From assembly GCA_940671915.1 (NCBI GenBank), contig CALNVZ010003434.1:9283662-9347661 (forward strand): 64,000 nt of DNA, given 5' to 3'. The translations under genes were made by a program, and so were the position numbers. This DNA is from Paracentrotus lividus. Taxonomy: Eukaryota; Echinodermata; Echinoidea; Camarodonta; Echinidae. Of the stretch, positions 50,512 to 60,577 are shown in pieces. Position 1 is the stretch's first letter. Every line of letters begins with the position of its first letter. The notes below the pieces were generated by a model, which searched no databases, was not told where the DNA came from, and was given only the letters and a program-made list of their open reading frames with translations.

Positions 50512-52196
50512 ACACCACTCTGGTTGACATGAGGTGTGGAAATGAACCGCTATAAACATGATAATGCTCTACTTGACGCTAATTGGTGGAGAACATTCAG
50601 AAGCACGCATTAAGGTGAGATGTGTCTAAAGCTATGGGGGAGCGGGCTCATTGTGACGTTTTCATGTTTGAAGGAATGTATCCATATTAGTTCGAGAAAG
50701 ATGATATTGGTGATCAGTTCATCAGCAGTCACGCAGATGAGAGGACTGGTTCTTTATCCTCATGTAGAACTCTTTGGGTGATAGGATTCCTTGGAACTGT
50801 CTGAATATTTTGTAGCGAAGAGACAGAACGCGTAAGTTCATTGTTTTCGATATCTAAGCAACAACCATTATGGCAACCTTTATATTTACGTATCGTGAAT
50901 TTATATTTTTATGATTTTGTAAAACGATTTACAGGAATATAATCCACGAAAACAGTAAAATTATTCATATTTAAACACAACTAACTAATGATTTACTCAG
51001 AGATGCCCCATTTCAGGACATTTCCTAAATTCAGGATTTTTTAAAGAGTTCGTTACTCCAAATTTCCTCGCTTTTCCTTTTTTACATCCTATGTTTTCCC
51101 CTTTTTTCCTTCTTTTTTGTTTTACTTTTTTTGTTTTCGTTTTTTCGGATATTTTGCCAAATTCAGCATTTTTTAAATGTTGCTGAATGCCAACTCTGCT
51201 CGTTAAACTGATATACCAAGTAAATTATTCAGGTAGCTTTTCTACTAACAAAGGGGAAAGTAAAATATCAAAATTATTGCACAGAAAAGGTGATTTTAGG
51301 ATTATGCATTTACCTACTCCTTATTTCTGCTCATGTATGTCTTATCGGATTGGCTTAAACATAAATTATCTGTAATGCAATTCCAATATAACTGGTATAT
51401 ACCAACGAAATATTGTGCTTTAAAATTATGCTATTATGCTTCACTTGGCTTACACTCCTCTTAATATCAGACTATAATTCCCCTCTTTCAGGGAGATATA
51501 AATTATTATAAATACCACATCTTGTACTTACAAAAAGAAAGGAATCTACTATGTTGCATTATAGAGAACAAAACCTGTGAAATGTAAGTTCAACTTTGTA
51601 ATTTTCACAACAATTTCCGGTATACAGATTTATAATTGACTGTTGCTGTTTGACATAATTGGATGGTTCATAATATTCATGTTATTAGACGAAAGAGTTA
51701 TTTGTGAGTGGAAACCTAAAATGAAATAATTCCTACTATATCTCAAAACGTGGGTTTCTATTCTGTTACATTGAGAATGTATTGTTGATAGAACAATATC
51801 ATACACTTATAGTCGTTCAAATTTAATCGATCTTTTGATGATATTCTGACCCAAGTCAATGGACATCAATCTCTTTTATTGTCGATCAATCATTCATTGA
51901 TTTTCTGCTGCAAATTAAGAATCTACTTTTGATTCCGTGTCATTATGAATAGAGTTTTGCGCGATATTCACAAAGGCGAAGATTTTAATTCGCAAATCAA
52001 CCTTATTTTTTATATCTGCTTCGCATGTTTTCCACTTATTTTACTAAGGATAGGCTGATTGCGTTTGATCCTCATTAAATTCCCCCCACTTTCTTCTTTT
52101 ATTCATATCATTTTCCATCTCCTTACACACAAAAACCCATTATCATGATCTTTTACGTATGTACATTTATGTTCATATTCAGCCTTGTACATTGTT
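50512..52196. other. No recognisable gene
   Basis: AT-rich sequence. Short open frames have no motif. Nothing supported. Confidence 0.5.
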
Positions 52197-52718
52197 CACT
52201 CTAAAAACTGAAGTGCTGATTTTTAGCTCTTCAGAGGCTGAAATCAGCACTTTTTAAGAGCTTGTATAGCGACTGCACTCAAAGTGCTGTTTTAGCACTT
52301 TCACGTGAGCTGAACTTTCAGCAAGAATGGGCAAAAATGGCATGACTTCGTTGGGATTCGAACCTGGGTCCCCTGCATTGGAAGCGCTGACGAGCACGTT
52401 AGACCAATTCACATCACACGATTGCTAGCGGATCATACTGTTGGATGATGAACTTTCATCAAATTTGCCATAATCATCTTCTATGTTGTCATAATTAAAG
52501 CCAGTTAGCGAGATCTCCGTTGGTCTATTGGTAACGTCAGCGGTACTTTTCCAAGTCTAGGTGGAACCCGGATCGAATCCCATACCGACATTGAACATAT
52601 TGTAGCTGATAAATTAACACTTGGGCAAGTGCTAAAATAGCACTTCAGGTGCCGATTTAGCACTTCAAGTGCAGTCACTATACGAGCACCCATAAATTAG
52701 CACTCAGTTTTTAGAGTG
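52197..52718. mobile_element. Inverted-repeat element made of two tRNA-derived arms
   Basis: Ends CACTCTAAAAACTGAAGTGC and GCACTCAGTTTTTAGAGTG are inverted. Each arm holds a tRNA-like A and B box: minus strand 52346-52415 (TTGGTCTAACGTGCTCG, GGTTCGAATCCC) and plus strand 52514-52582 (TTGGTCTATTGGTAACGTC, GGATCGAATCCC). Both point outward. Both are followed by the same tail words (AAGTGCTAAAA, TGCAGTC, CTATA). The element is a diverged head-to-head pair of SINE-like units. Confidence 0.8.
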
Positions 52719-52733
52719 TTGGTCATAAATATT

Positions 52734-52738
<5 letters not shown>

Positions 52739-52779
<41 letters not shown>

Positions 52780-52833
52780 TAAAAATATATTTATTTATTT
52801 ATTTATTTATTTTTATTCATTTATTTTTTTATT
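52739..52833. repeat. Poly-T and ATTT microsatellite
   Basis: About 40 consecutive T followed by TTTA units. It separates two inverted-repeat elements. Confidence 0.95.
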
Positions 52834-54008
52834 TTTGGCTACAGCCACATCATTTTGCTCCGGCTTTAATTTCTTTAATTTGTTTGTCTACGGTTTAACT
52901 TTTTAGGGATCTGGATAAATCTTGAACGTTCCCCAAACCATCTCCGGGGATTGAAAAATAAAAAAAAAAAGTTTGTTAACCCTCGCAGTGCCATTTTGTT
53001 TTCTCATTTTGGGCCCCTTTTTGGTTACCATAATAATCAAGGCCCCCTCAGTCCTGCCCTCACGAAACGCGTCTGAGGTGTAGAGTTGTGTTTACGGTTA
53101 CATGGCGATGCTTAGGTCTATTGTGTAGGGGAAGGGTAACAAAAGAGATTTTTAATGGGGTTCAAAATTGGTTTTATTCAATTATTATATCATGACAATT
53201 TCTAACGTCCCAAAAATGTATTATAGAATCTCTGCAAAACATCATTCATAAAGACATAAACTATACCATGTACAACCTTGTCATGAGGCCGGAAACAAAA
53301 TTGTGGCACAAATGATAATTATTAAGGTTTTTTTTTTTTTTTTAATGATAATAACTAGGGGTTCTTTTTTTTAATTTTCTTTGTTTTTACCACACGGGTA
53401 GAATAAGATATTCCAATTTTCACCAGTCACACTTTTTACTTGAACGTCTCCCCTAGAAAAGAGACCAAAGTTTGTAACATTAAACCTAGATTTAACTTAT
53501 ATGAGGGTTCCTTGCTGAATTTCAGGTAGTTTGGAATGTACAGTAAACACAACACTTAAAATTTCATCAAAATCGGATGCAAATGAAAGAAGTTACGATT
53601 TTTCTCACTCTTGCTTTTTTCGATAAAGCAATTTTGTGCTTAGTCTCATGCATTCTCAATGAAAAAGCTGATGATGTCATTGATCCAATATTTCTTTTGT
53701 ATTTTGTTATATAAAATCCTATTTATTTCATTTTTCATACATGTGTATAACAAATCTATCAACAACCCTACACCTCAGACGCGGCTCGTGGGGTTGGGGG
53801 TTGAAGGGACCTTCGTTAGCAAGATAAAAAAGGGGCCCTAAAATGAGAAAATTAGCAACAAAAAAAGCCATTGTGGGGGTTTTATTTTTCAATCCCCGGT
53901 GATGGTTTGGGGAACGTCAAAGACATAGCCAGGGTACCGAAAAGTGAAAGTGGGTACCAAAAATTATAGAAATTAAAGCCGGAGCAAAATGATGTGGCTG
54001 GAGCTAAA
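52834..54008. mobile_element. Long inverted-repeat element with ~270-bp arms
   Basis: Left arm ACAGCCACATCATTTTGCTC then CGGCTTTAATTTCT; right arm AGAAATTAAAGCCGGAGCAA then AATGATGTGGCTGGAGC. Pairing continues inwards through CAATCCCCGG/CCGGGGATTG-like words, GGGGCCC, and CACACC/CCTACACCTCAGACGCG to about 53105 and 53765. The interior carries a copy of the CTGATGATGTCA repeat (53667). Confidence 0.85.
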
Positions 54009-54439
54009 CATAACATCCAACCTTTATGACTATAACAGTATTTTATACTTACATGACTCATATCTGCGAATAATGATCATGGCATGATAGCAATACTTTC
54101 AACTTTCAAATATCACGAGGACATATTAAAATGTAGTTTGGGGTAATTAATCGGATATTTCATATAATTATCAAATAATATCAAATGACCAATCCGATCG
54201 TCATCAACACATAGTTATCGCTGGCCGATAATAGTGTTGCCGCAATGTATTACATCTCAACTAGTACAAAATAAACAGGTTAAAAATTGAAAAACATTCT
54301 GGAATATTATATCAATACTGGAAACGAATTCATATTCATTTAGGACTCGATTGTGGCCGTTAATTATGTGGCGTGTAAATACCGTGCATAGTGTTTTCAT
54401 CTATGCACAGAGATATACATGTACAAGCATAATATCGCT

Positions 54440-54441
54440 CG

Positions 54442-54484
<43 letters not shown>

Positions 54485-54660
54485 GCTCTCTCTCTCTCTC
54501 TATCTCTCACGCGCATAAAAACACACAGCACTCCACACGCCCACCGTTCCTACTCACAGCCACAATAACCACAAACCAACCACACAACACACACATACAC
54601 ACATACACCAACACATACTACACACACACGCACACACACACACACATACACACAATTTTT
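54440..54660. repeat. CT and CA microsatellites
   Basis: CT/TC run 54444-54500 followed by CA-rich repeats to 54653. Confidence 0.95.
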
Positions 54661-55069
54661 GTGAAATATGAGGCACTACTTAACCAGTATTGTTTAAATT
54701 ATGCCTTGTTTAATTATATGATGACAATAGTAATACTGATATGTTACCTCTTTGTTGTATCCCTTTGCTATAATTACTCTAATTTGACTTTACTTTACTT
54801 TAATTTGTTGTAGATTGTGTATTGTCTTGATGATGGTCCTAATCATGCTATTTCTGAGGAGTTTCATGCTTGAATTTAAACACCCACACACATATCACCG
54901 ACTCCCCCCCTCACCCGCCCACATCCTCTCCCCCCCCTCTCTCTCATTTCTCCTTCTCCATCTCTCTTTTCTCTCGTTCCCTGATTTAAATGTATTCACC
55001 TTTTCTCCTCTCTTCATCAGAACTTTCTTGGTCATCCCACCGAGCACTTTCAAATCCAGCATCAGCGCT

Positions 55070-55106
55070 ATGTTTCTCACCATCCCCCTGGTTTTCATAC
55101 TATCAG
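55070..55106 (+). CDS. Possible orphan signal-peptide exon
   Basis: ATG followed by a hydrophobic run MFLTIPLVFILS and a good donor (ATCAG|GTGAGC), phase 1. A pyrimidine-rich tract and TTCATCAG lie 50 bases upstream and could be an acceptor. This is how many secreted-protein genes begin, but no downstream exon is recognisable in the remaining 9 kb, and the region is CT-rich, so it may be chance. Confidence 0.3.
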
Positions 55107-55517
55107 GTGAGCACCTTTTTATGTAGTTCGTTGTTTTTTTTTAAAGGTATTTTTTATTTCTTTAAATAAATAATAACAACGCAATAAATAAAAATAATAC
55201 ATTATAATAAAAAATAATTTTTCATAATTAATTGCATTTTTCCATTTTAAAATATCAACAGTCTAAGCCATTTGTTTGCTGATTGAATGTAAATATTTTT
55301 TTAACGTTATAGGGTATATTTTTATGTTATTGATGAACTCAGATTGTTATTTGAGCACTCAATCATTTTTTTGTTTTTTAATTTCATTTGATTATCTGAA
55401 GTATGGAATATAACAATTCCTGGTATGGTAGGGATTAAAGGCATGCGTTGATTAAAGGATGCAATTTACAGCTGAACTAATACTTTAATGCAGGGTCGTG
55501 GTATTGGTGCCTGTATA

Positions 55518-55984
55518 CGGTCTGTATCAAATAAAATGGTACAAGTGGGGAATAAAAATTTATAGTGTGAAGATTAATCACAACATGGTATTGTTTGGTA
55601 TTTTCATAAAGCAGTAAAATCAGACTTTCTTCTGCATTTTTTTCCATCACATTTGGTGCTGTAAATTTTGAGATATGACTAGTTTTCTATAATAAAGAAA
55701 AATCAATTTCTCGCACGCCGTCCCATGCTTTTGTGTAGGTTTCGCATAATTGCCATGAATTCAGCGCTCTGGAACAATAGAAGTGCGTAATTTAGATTTT
55801 TTTTTTCTCGTCACACAAAATTTAGCTTAACTTTTGTTATACGAAAGCAAATTATACAAAATGAAGCGCATAAGCAAGGAAATTATGTTGGCTTTAATTT
55901 GGTACCACATACATACATTATATGAAAAGATTTCACACCTAATTTTTTTTCCCGACTGTACCTTTTTTTTTTATACACAGACTG
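55518..55984. mobile_element. Mariner-type MITE, copy 2 (uninterrupted)
   Basis: Ends CGGTCTGTATCAAATAAAAT and TATACACAGACTG, with TA on both sides (55516-55517, 55985-55986). It aligns along its length with the two outer parts of copy 1 (for example GCACGCCGTCCCATGC, TTCACACCTAATTTTTTTTC) and carries GCCATGAATTC where copy 1 is split by FB1. Confidence 0.88.
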
Positions 55985-56919
55985 TACATTTATCATTGCA
56001 ATGCAAAGTGTTTGATGGTCATTTTCACATGCAGAATCTGTTTGGAATGAGATAGAAATTGATAAAAAGCCATGACTTATAGGAGTAATCTATAGAAAGC
56101 AAATTACAAATATAGACGAATCTAACAAAAAAATAAACGAAAAATGACCTCAACTCTGGAAATCATGAGAGTAGATAAAAACATGTTATGCTCTTATGGG
56201 TGATATTAATATCAGCATCAATAATCCAGCGTATCAGGACAATTACCCCCCGGACAATTACCCCCGGAACAATTCCCCCGAGGAAATTTACCCCCCGAAC
56301 AATACCCCCCGGACAATTATCCCCTGAGAAATTACCCCCCGGACAATTACCCCCGGACAATTACCCCCCGGACAATTACCCCCCCGAGGACAATTACCCC
56401 CGAAGGACAATTCCCCCCGCGGACAATTACCCCGACAATTACCCCCCGGACAATTACCCCCGGACAATTACCCCGGAAATTACCCCCGGACAATTACCCC
56501 CCGACAATTACCCCCCGGACAATTACCCCCGGACAATTACACCCGACAACAAAAATACACCCGAGGACAATTCCCCCCCCTCCACTGGCAATTGATGTTG
56601 AATCAAGCAGCGCCCATTCTGAGTCTCTCCTGGTGTCGCAAGTTTCGATTATTTTCTACTTGATCTTATTTAATGCTTTTTCTTTCTCTTCCCTTCTCTA
56701 TTTTCTTATTTTTCCCTTTTCCCCCTTTCCATTAATAATAACGCCGACTATCTAGTAAACTATTCAGTGGCGCAGCTAATATTATTACCGGCAATAGCCA
56801 TAGCTGCCTAATAAAGGGCGCTTTAGCATTCAAGGATTTCTTCCTACCGGTACCCATTTACCTTAATTGCTTGAGTCAAGTCTGCAAATTGTAGATTGAT
56901 ATCTTACCAAAGGACATTA

Positions 56920-56990
56920 GTGGAATGGAGGGGATTCGAACCGCGTACTTGTGATCGTCAGTCCGCGACTTATCCATTCGACCACACAAC
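56920..56990 (-). repeat. tRNA-like sequence inside FB2
   Basis: On the minus strand TGGTCGAATGGATAAGTCG (A box) and GCGGTTCGAATCCCC (B box) are correctly spaced, but the anticodon stem does not pair. A tRNA-derived SINE head or dead tRNA gene captured in the foldback interior. Confidence 0.6.
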
Positions 56991-57469
56991 ATCAAACCCC
57001 TCCTTTCCCCTTTTTTTGTTTGTTCAGGCAGCGCTTTTGCGTCATGAAAAACATGGGGGGGGGGGGGCTTGCGCCCCAGCCTCCCCCCCCCCGTTTTATA
57101 CGCAATATGCATCAGAAAATATGTAAACTGGCCCTCATATCCCGACGGTGGATTCTGCAAAAATCCATGGGCGGTCATCAGGGCCATAATAATCAATTAG
57201 TAATGACATAATTTAACAAATAAAGTGAAAAATAACTTATGTATGATATTTAATTTTAACGATTAATCCTATTTTTGCAAAAATTTAATATGGGCTTTAG
57301 TTTATATTTCACTTTATTGTTAATTAAAGGAGTTATTATTATGCCTTTATGCCGCCCTTAGAAACCATGGTTCAGACAGGTTTTATCTATACCTGATTTT
57401 TCATGAAATTAAACAACAATGTGTTCGCGAACCACGAGTCTTGCCTGATTCGCTATCAATAAACAGCAT

Positions 57470-57965
57470 ATGATCTCTTGGCCTTTAAGTTGACCTTTGA
57501 CCCCTATTATGACTTGGACCTCATCATTCTCAATCACGCACAAGTGGTATTAACCAAGATAATTTATACCAGGGGTGAACAAACTGATGCTATAAAAAAA
57601 TGAGTGAAATTTAGTTAAACAAAAGTTTAAGAAAAGACGACATTTAAGTTGACCTTTTGACCCTATAGACCTTTGATCTAATCACCACACAACACATGTG
57701 GTATTACCCAAGAATCATTTGTACGAAGTGTGAACACATTGATGGAGAAATAAAGAATGAGAGCAAGTTAAACAAAAACTTTAAATTTTTGTAGCATGCA
57801 TGGCCTCTTATCATTTGACCTTTTGACCCCTAGATGACCCTTGACCTCATCATCCTTATCAACACATATTGGTATTACCTAAATTATCAGTTGTACTAAG
57901 TGTTAACACAAATGATGCAGAAATAAAGAAATGAGAGCAAGTTAAACAAAAACTAAAACTTTGAC
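57470..57965. repeat. ~155-bp tandem repeat in FB2 interior
   Basis: Three units share TTGACCTTTTGACCC, TGACCTCATCAT-like, ATGTGGTATTACCCAAG-like and GAGAGCAAGTTAAACAAAAA words. Like the 15.7-kb intronic repeat it is rich in GGTCA half-sites. Confidence 0.75.
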
Positions 57966-58883
57966 ATTTTCTTACAGACCAGCAGACCAAACAGACTAAC
58001 AGGAAAGTGATTACTAGTCTCTGCCGAACTTCGGTCAGGCGAAACAAAATAAATGAAATAAGATCAGTCGAATCAGAGATGAATCAGAGATATTCAACAA
58101 TTGTGATTATTTTGTGTATAAATCGTCTCCTTTTATTAATGTTCTTTTTTTTTCCTATGAAAACAAAAGGAAATACGAGGCTAGTTTACATATTTTTCTG
58201 ATGCATAGGCGCAGTAGGCGAAAAGGGAAAAAAGGAAAAAGCAGAAAAAAAAAAAAGAAAAAAGAAGAAAGAGAGAGAGAAGAGAGAAAAGGAAAAAAAT
58301 ATAATAGAGGAAGAGAAATAGAAAGTCATTAAGATAAGATCAAGTAGAAAATAATTCGATAACCTGCGACATCGGGGCAGACTCACAATGGGCGCCGCTT
58401 GATTCCAACATCAATGCCTGTGAGGGGTAATTGTCGAGGGTTATTGTCTGGGGGTAATTGTCCGGGGGATAATTGTCCTCGGGGGTAATTGTCCTCGGGG
58501 GTAATTGTTCGGGGGTAATTGTGCCGGGGGGTAATTGTCCGGGGTAATTGTCCGGGGTAATTGTCCGGGGGTAATTATCCGGGGGGTAATTGTCCGGGGT
58601 AATTGTCCGGGGGTAATTATCCGGGGGTAATTGTCCCGGGGGTAAATTATCCGGGGTAATGTCCGGGGGGTAATTTCCTCCGGGGTAATTGTCCTCCGGG
58701 GGTAAATTGTCCGGGGCGTAATTGTCCGGGGGGGTAATTGTCCTCGGGGGTAATTGGTCCGGGGGGTAATTGTCTGGGGGTAATTGTCCAGGGGGTAATT
58801 GTCCTAGAACCATAATCCAGAACCCATTACTGATATTTATTAACAGCACTTAATTGCATTGGATTACATCAGCTAATAACATA

Positions 58884-59196
58884 CACTGTAAAAAATATTT
58901 GTATTTTTACAGCAAATCTGCTGTCAGCAGAGTCGTCATAAAAAAACGTATTATAAAAAACGGTTTTGTTGTAAATTTCTCCTGCAGATAATTACATGAG
59001 AAATACAAAATATACATCAGGAGTAACACATTTATTCCGTTTTAACCAACTGTGTAAGCTATAGAACTCTAATGATTTTTTTCCTTTTCTTTCATTAATT
59101 ATTAGAGGAGAAATTTACAGCAAAACTGTTATTTTAAATTACATTTTTATATGGTGACTCTGCTGACATCACTTTGCTGTATTATTTTTTTACAGT
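58884..59196. mobile_element. TA-flanked MITE, CACTGTAAAAA family (clean copy)
   Basis: Ends CACTGTAAAAAATATTTGTA and TTATTTTTTTACAGTG, TA on both sides. Arms pair through GCTGTCAGCAGAGTCGTCAT and ATGGTGACTCTGCTGACATC. It lies immediately 5' of the plus-strand LINE remains. Confidence 0.85.
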
Positions 59197-60577
59197 GTAG
59201 TAACAACTCATCTGAGTCCCTCATCAATCATGTTAATCAAATATACATGAACAAGTAGTTTAGTTATATTCATGATGGAATAATTGTTACTGATGTCTCT
59301 GATCACTATCCTATTTTTGCTGCTTTTGATAATGACTTTAAAATAAGCCCCCACAAGAAAAGCTGATATATAAAAATTATAAATGTTTATTATACATACA
59401 TATGTACATATACATATTTCTTGTAAAGTTTCAGGTGTATAAGGCTTTTTTTTCCTTCGTCATATTATGACAAAGGAAGATAAGCCCTGAATAACAAAGG
59501 CTATTAATGCGGCGATCACAACTCGCCATACCTTCGACGTGCAACTCCCTACGATGGATTTCGTAGAAAAATCGTGCAACGCAGGTACCTCGGAGGCACG
59601 TTGCATGTACGACGTGCAGGAAGTTTTTCCAATACCCTAATGCGGCGGTCACAACTTGCCGTACCTTCGACGTGCAACTCCCTACGACGGATTTCGTAGA
59701 AAAATCGTGCAGCGGAGATACCTCGCAGGTACAATGCATGTACGACGTACAGGAGGTTTTTACAATACCCTTACTACACAAACGCAGGAATCGCAGAAGT
59801 TGACCAAGGACCTGTACGTGCATTGCACATGCAACGCAGGCTACGTTGATGGCACGTGCCCCGTATAAGCCTACGACTAGTTGTGACCGCCGCATAAATA
59901 ATCAATCAAGTAAAAAGCATATATTGTTTAATAAAGTTGTAGCGTCAAATGATTAGAAAACTGTGTATATATCGCAATGTATTGACCAGTATACTAAAAC
60001 AGCAAAGAAATAATATTATATTATATTGTATTATACTACCTTTATAACAAATAAAAGTAATACCAGTAGGACATGGAGGATGAGTTGAAAAGCAGTGGAA
60101 ATAGAAAATCTAAGATTACGACTGTAGAAAAACTGTGTATCGAAACAGACATGGGAAAAGGAAATCTTCCAAAGAGTTCCACTGAAGAAATAAGAAATAC
60201 CTTCAGTAATTTCTTTGTTAATTTTGGCTTATAAAAAAAATCTTCCCCAAAAAAATAAAATTGTCACTTTTGATTACCTTTTTGAAGAGTATCCTGGAAA
60301 TCAAGCCGACAGTTTCCTGTTCTTGAAACCAATTATTATAGAAATTGAAAATCAAATTTTGTCACTAAAAGTAGATAAAGCTTCTGGTTAGGACAATCTG
60401 CTTGTCAGATTAATTAAAGATGAGTCAGATTTTATTTTGAAGCCACTATCATATATCTTCAATTAATCTATTTTCACCTGAAAGTTTCTCGATGTTTTCC
60501 AATAAAAGTTGCAAAAGTAACAACATTTTATTAAAAAGAAAAAGGACCAAAAGACTCTCCAGCTAACTACCGATCAA
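59197..60577 (+). mobile_element. LINE remains (endonuclease end to start of reverse transcriptase), split by a MITE
   Basis: 59220-59345 reads as an endonuclease tail (GIIVTDVSDHYPIFAAFD). 60070-60580 reads, with stops, as the linker and RT start (EEIRNTFSNFFVNFG, LKVDKASG, KDESDFILKPLSYIFN, then a K-rich stretch before a Y-R-P-I-like site). The frame is broken throughout. The MITE at 59508-59898 separates the two parts, and the 60578-63717 element cuts it at the 3' side. Confidence 0.72.
59508..59898. mobile_element. MITE, 'GCGGTCACAACT' family, copy 2, with internal direct duplication
   Basis: Left AATGCGGCGATCACAACTCG; right AGTTGTGACCGCCGCATAAA. The first ~130 bp (59509-59637) is repeated directly at 59639-59768, including TTCGACGTGCAACTCCCTAC in both. 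The open frames here are by-products of this duplication. Confidence 0.8.

Larger units (their letters stand above)
56230..58811. mobile_element. Foldback transposon FB2 with perfect 9-bp target duplication
   Basis: Begins CGTATCAGGACAATTACCCC and ends GGGGTAATTGTCCTAGAACC. ATAATCCAG flanks both ends (56221-56229, 58812-58820). The outer arrays of 13-16-bp units (GGACAATTACCCCCC) run 56236-56580 and, inverted, 58425-58806. An inner, non-tandem inverted domain of about 100 bp follows each array (TTGATGTTGAATCAAGCAGC then GCCCATTCTGAGTCT; mirrored at 58322-58420). This two-part arm is the structure described for TU elements. No transposase inside. Confidence 0.9.

Noticed and set aside
54815..55126. 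103-codon plus-strand open frame
   Set aside because: Mostly a CT/CA-rich low-complexity translation. Only its last 13 codons, ending at a splice donor, are kept as a weak exon candidate.
58114..58386. Lys/Glu-rich or Phe/Ser-rich frames on opposite strands
   Set aside because: Purine-rich low-complexity sequence inside FB2.
56188..58849. Pro/Thr-rich open frames at 56188-56595 and 58340-58849
   Set aside because: Translations of the FB2 terminal arrays, not genes.
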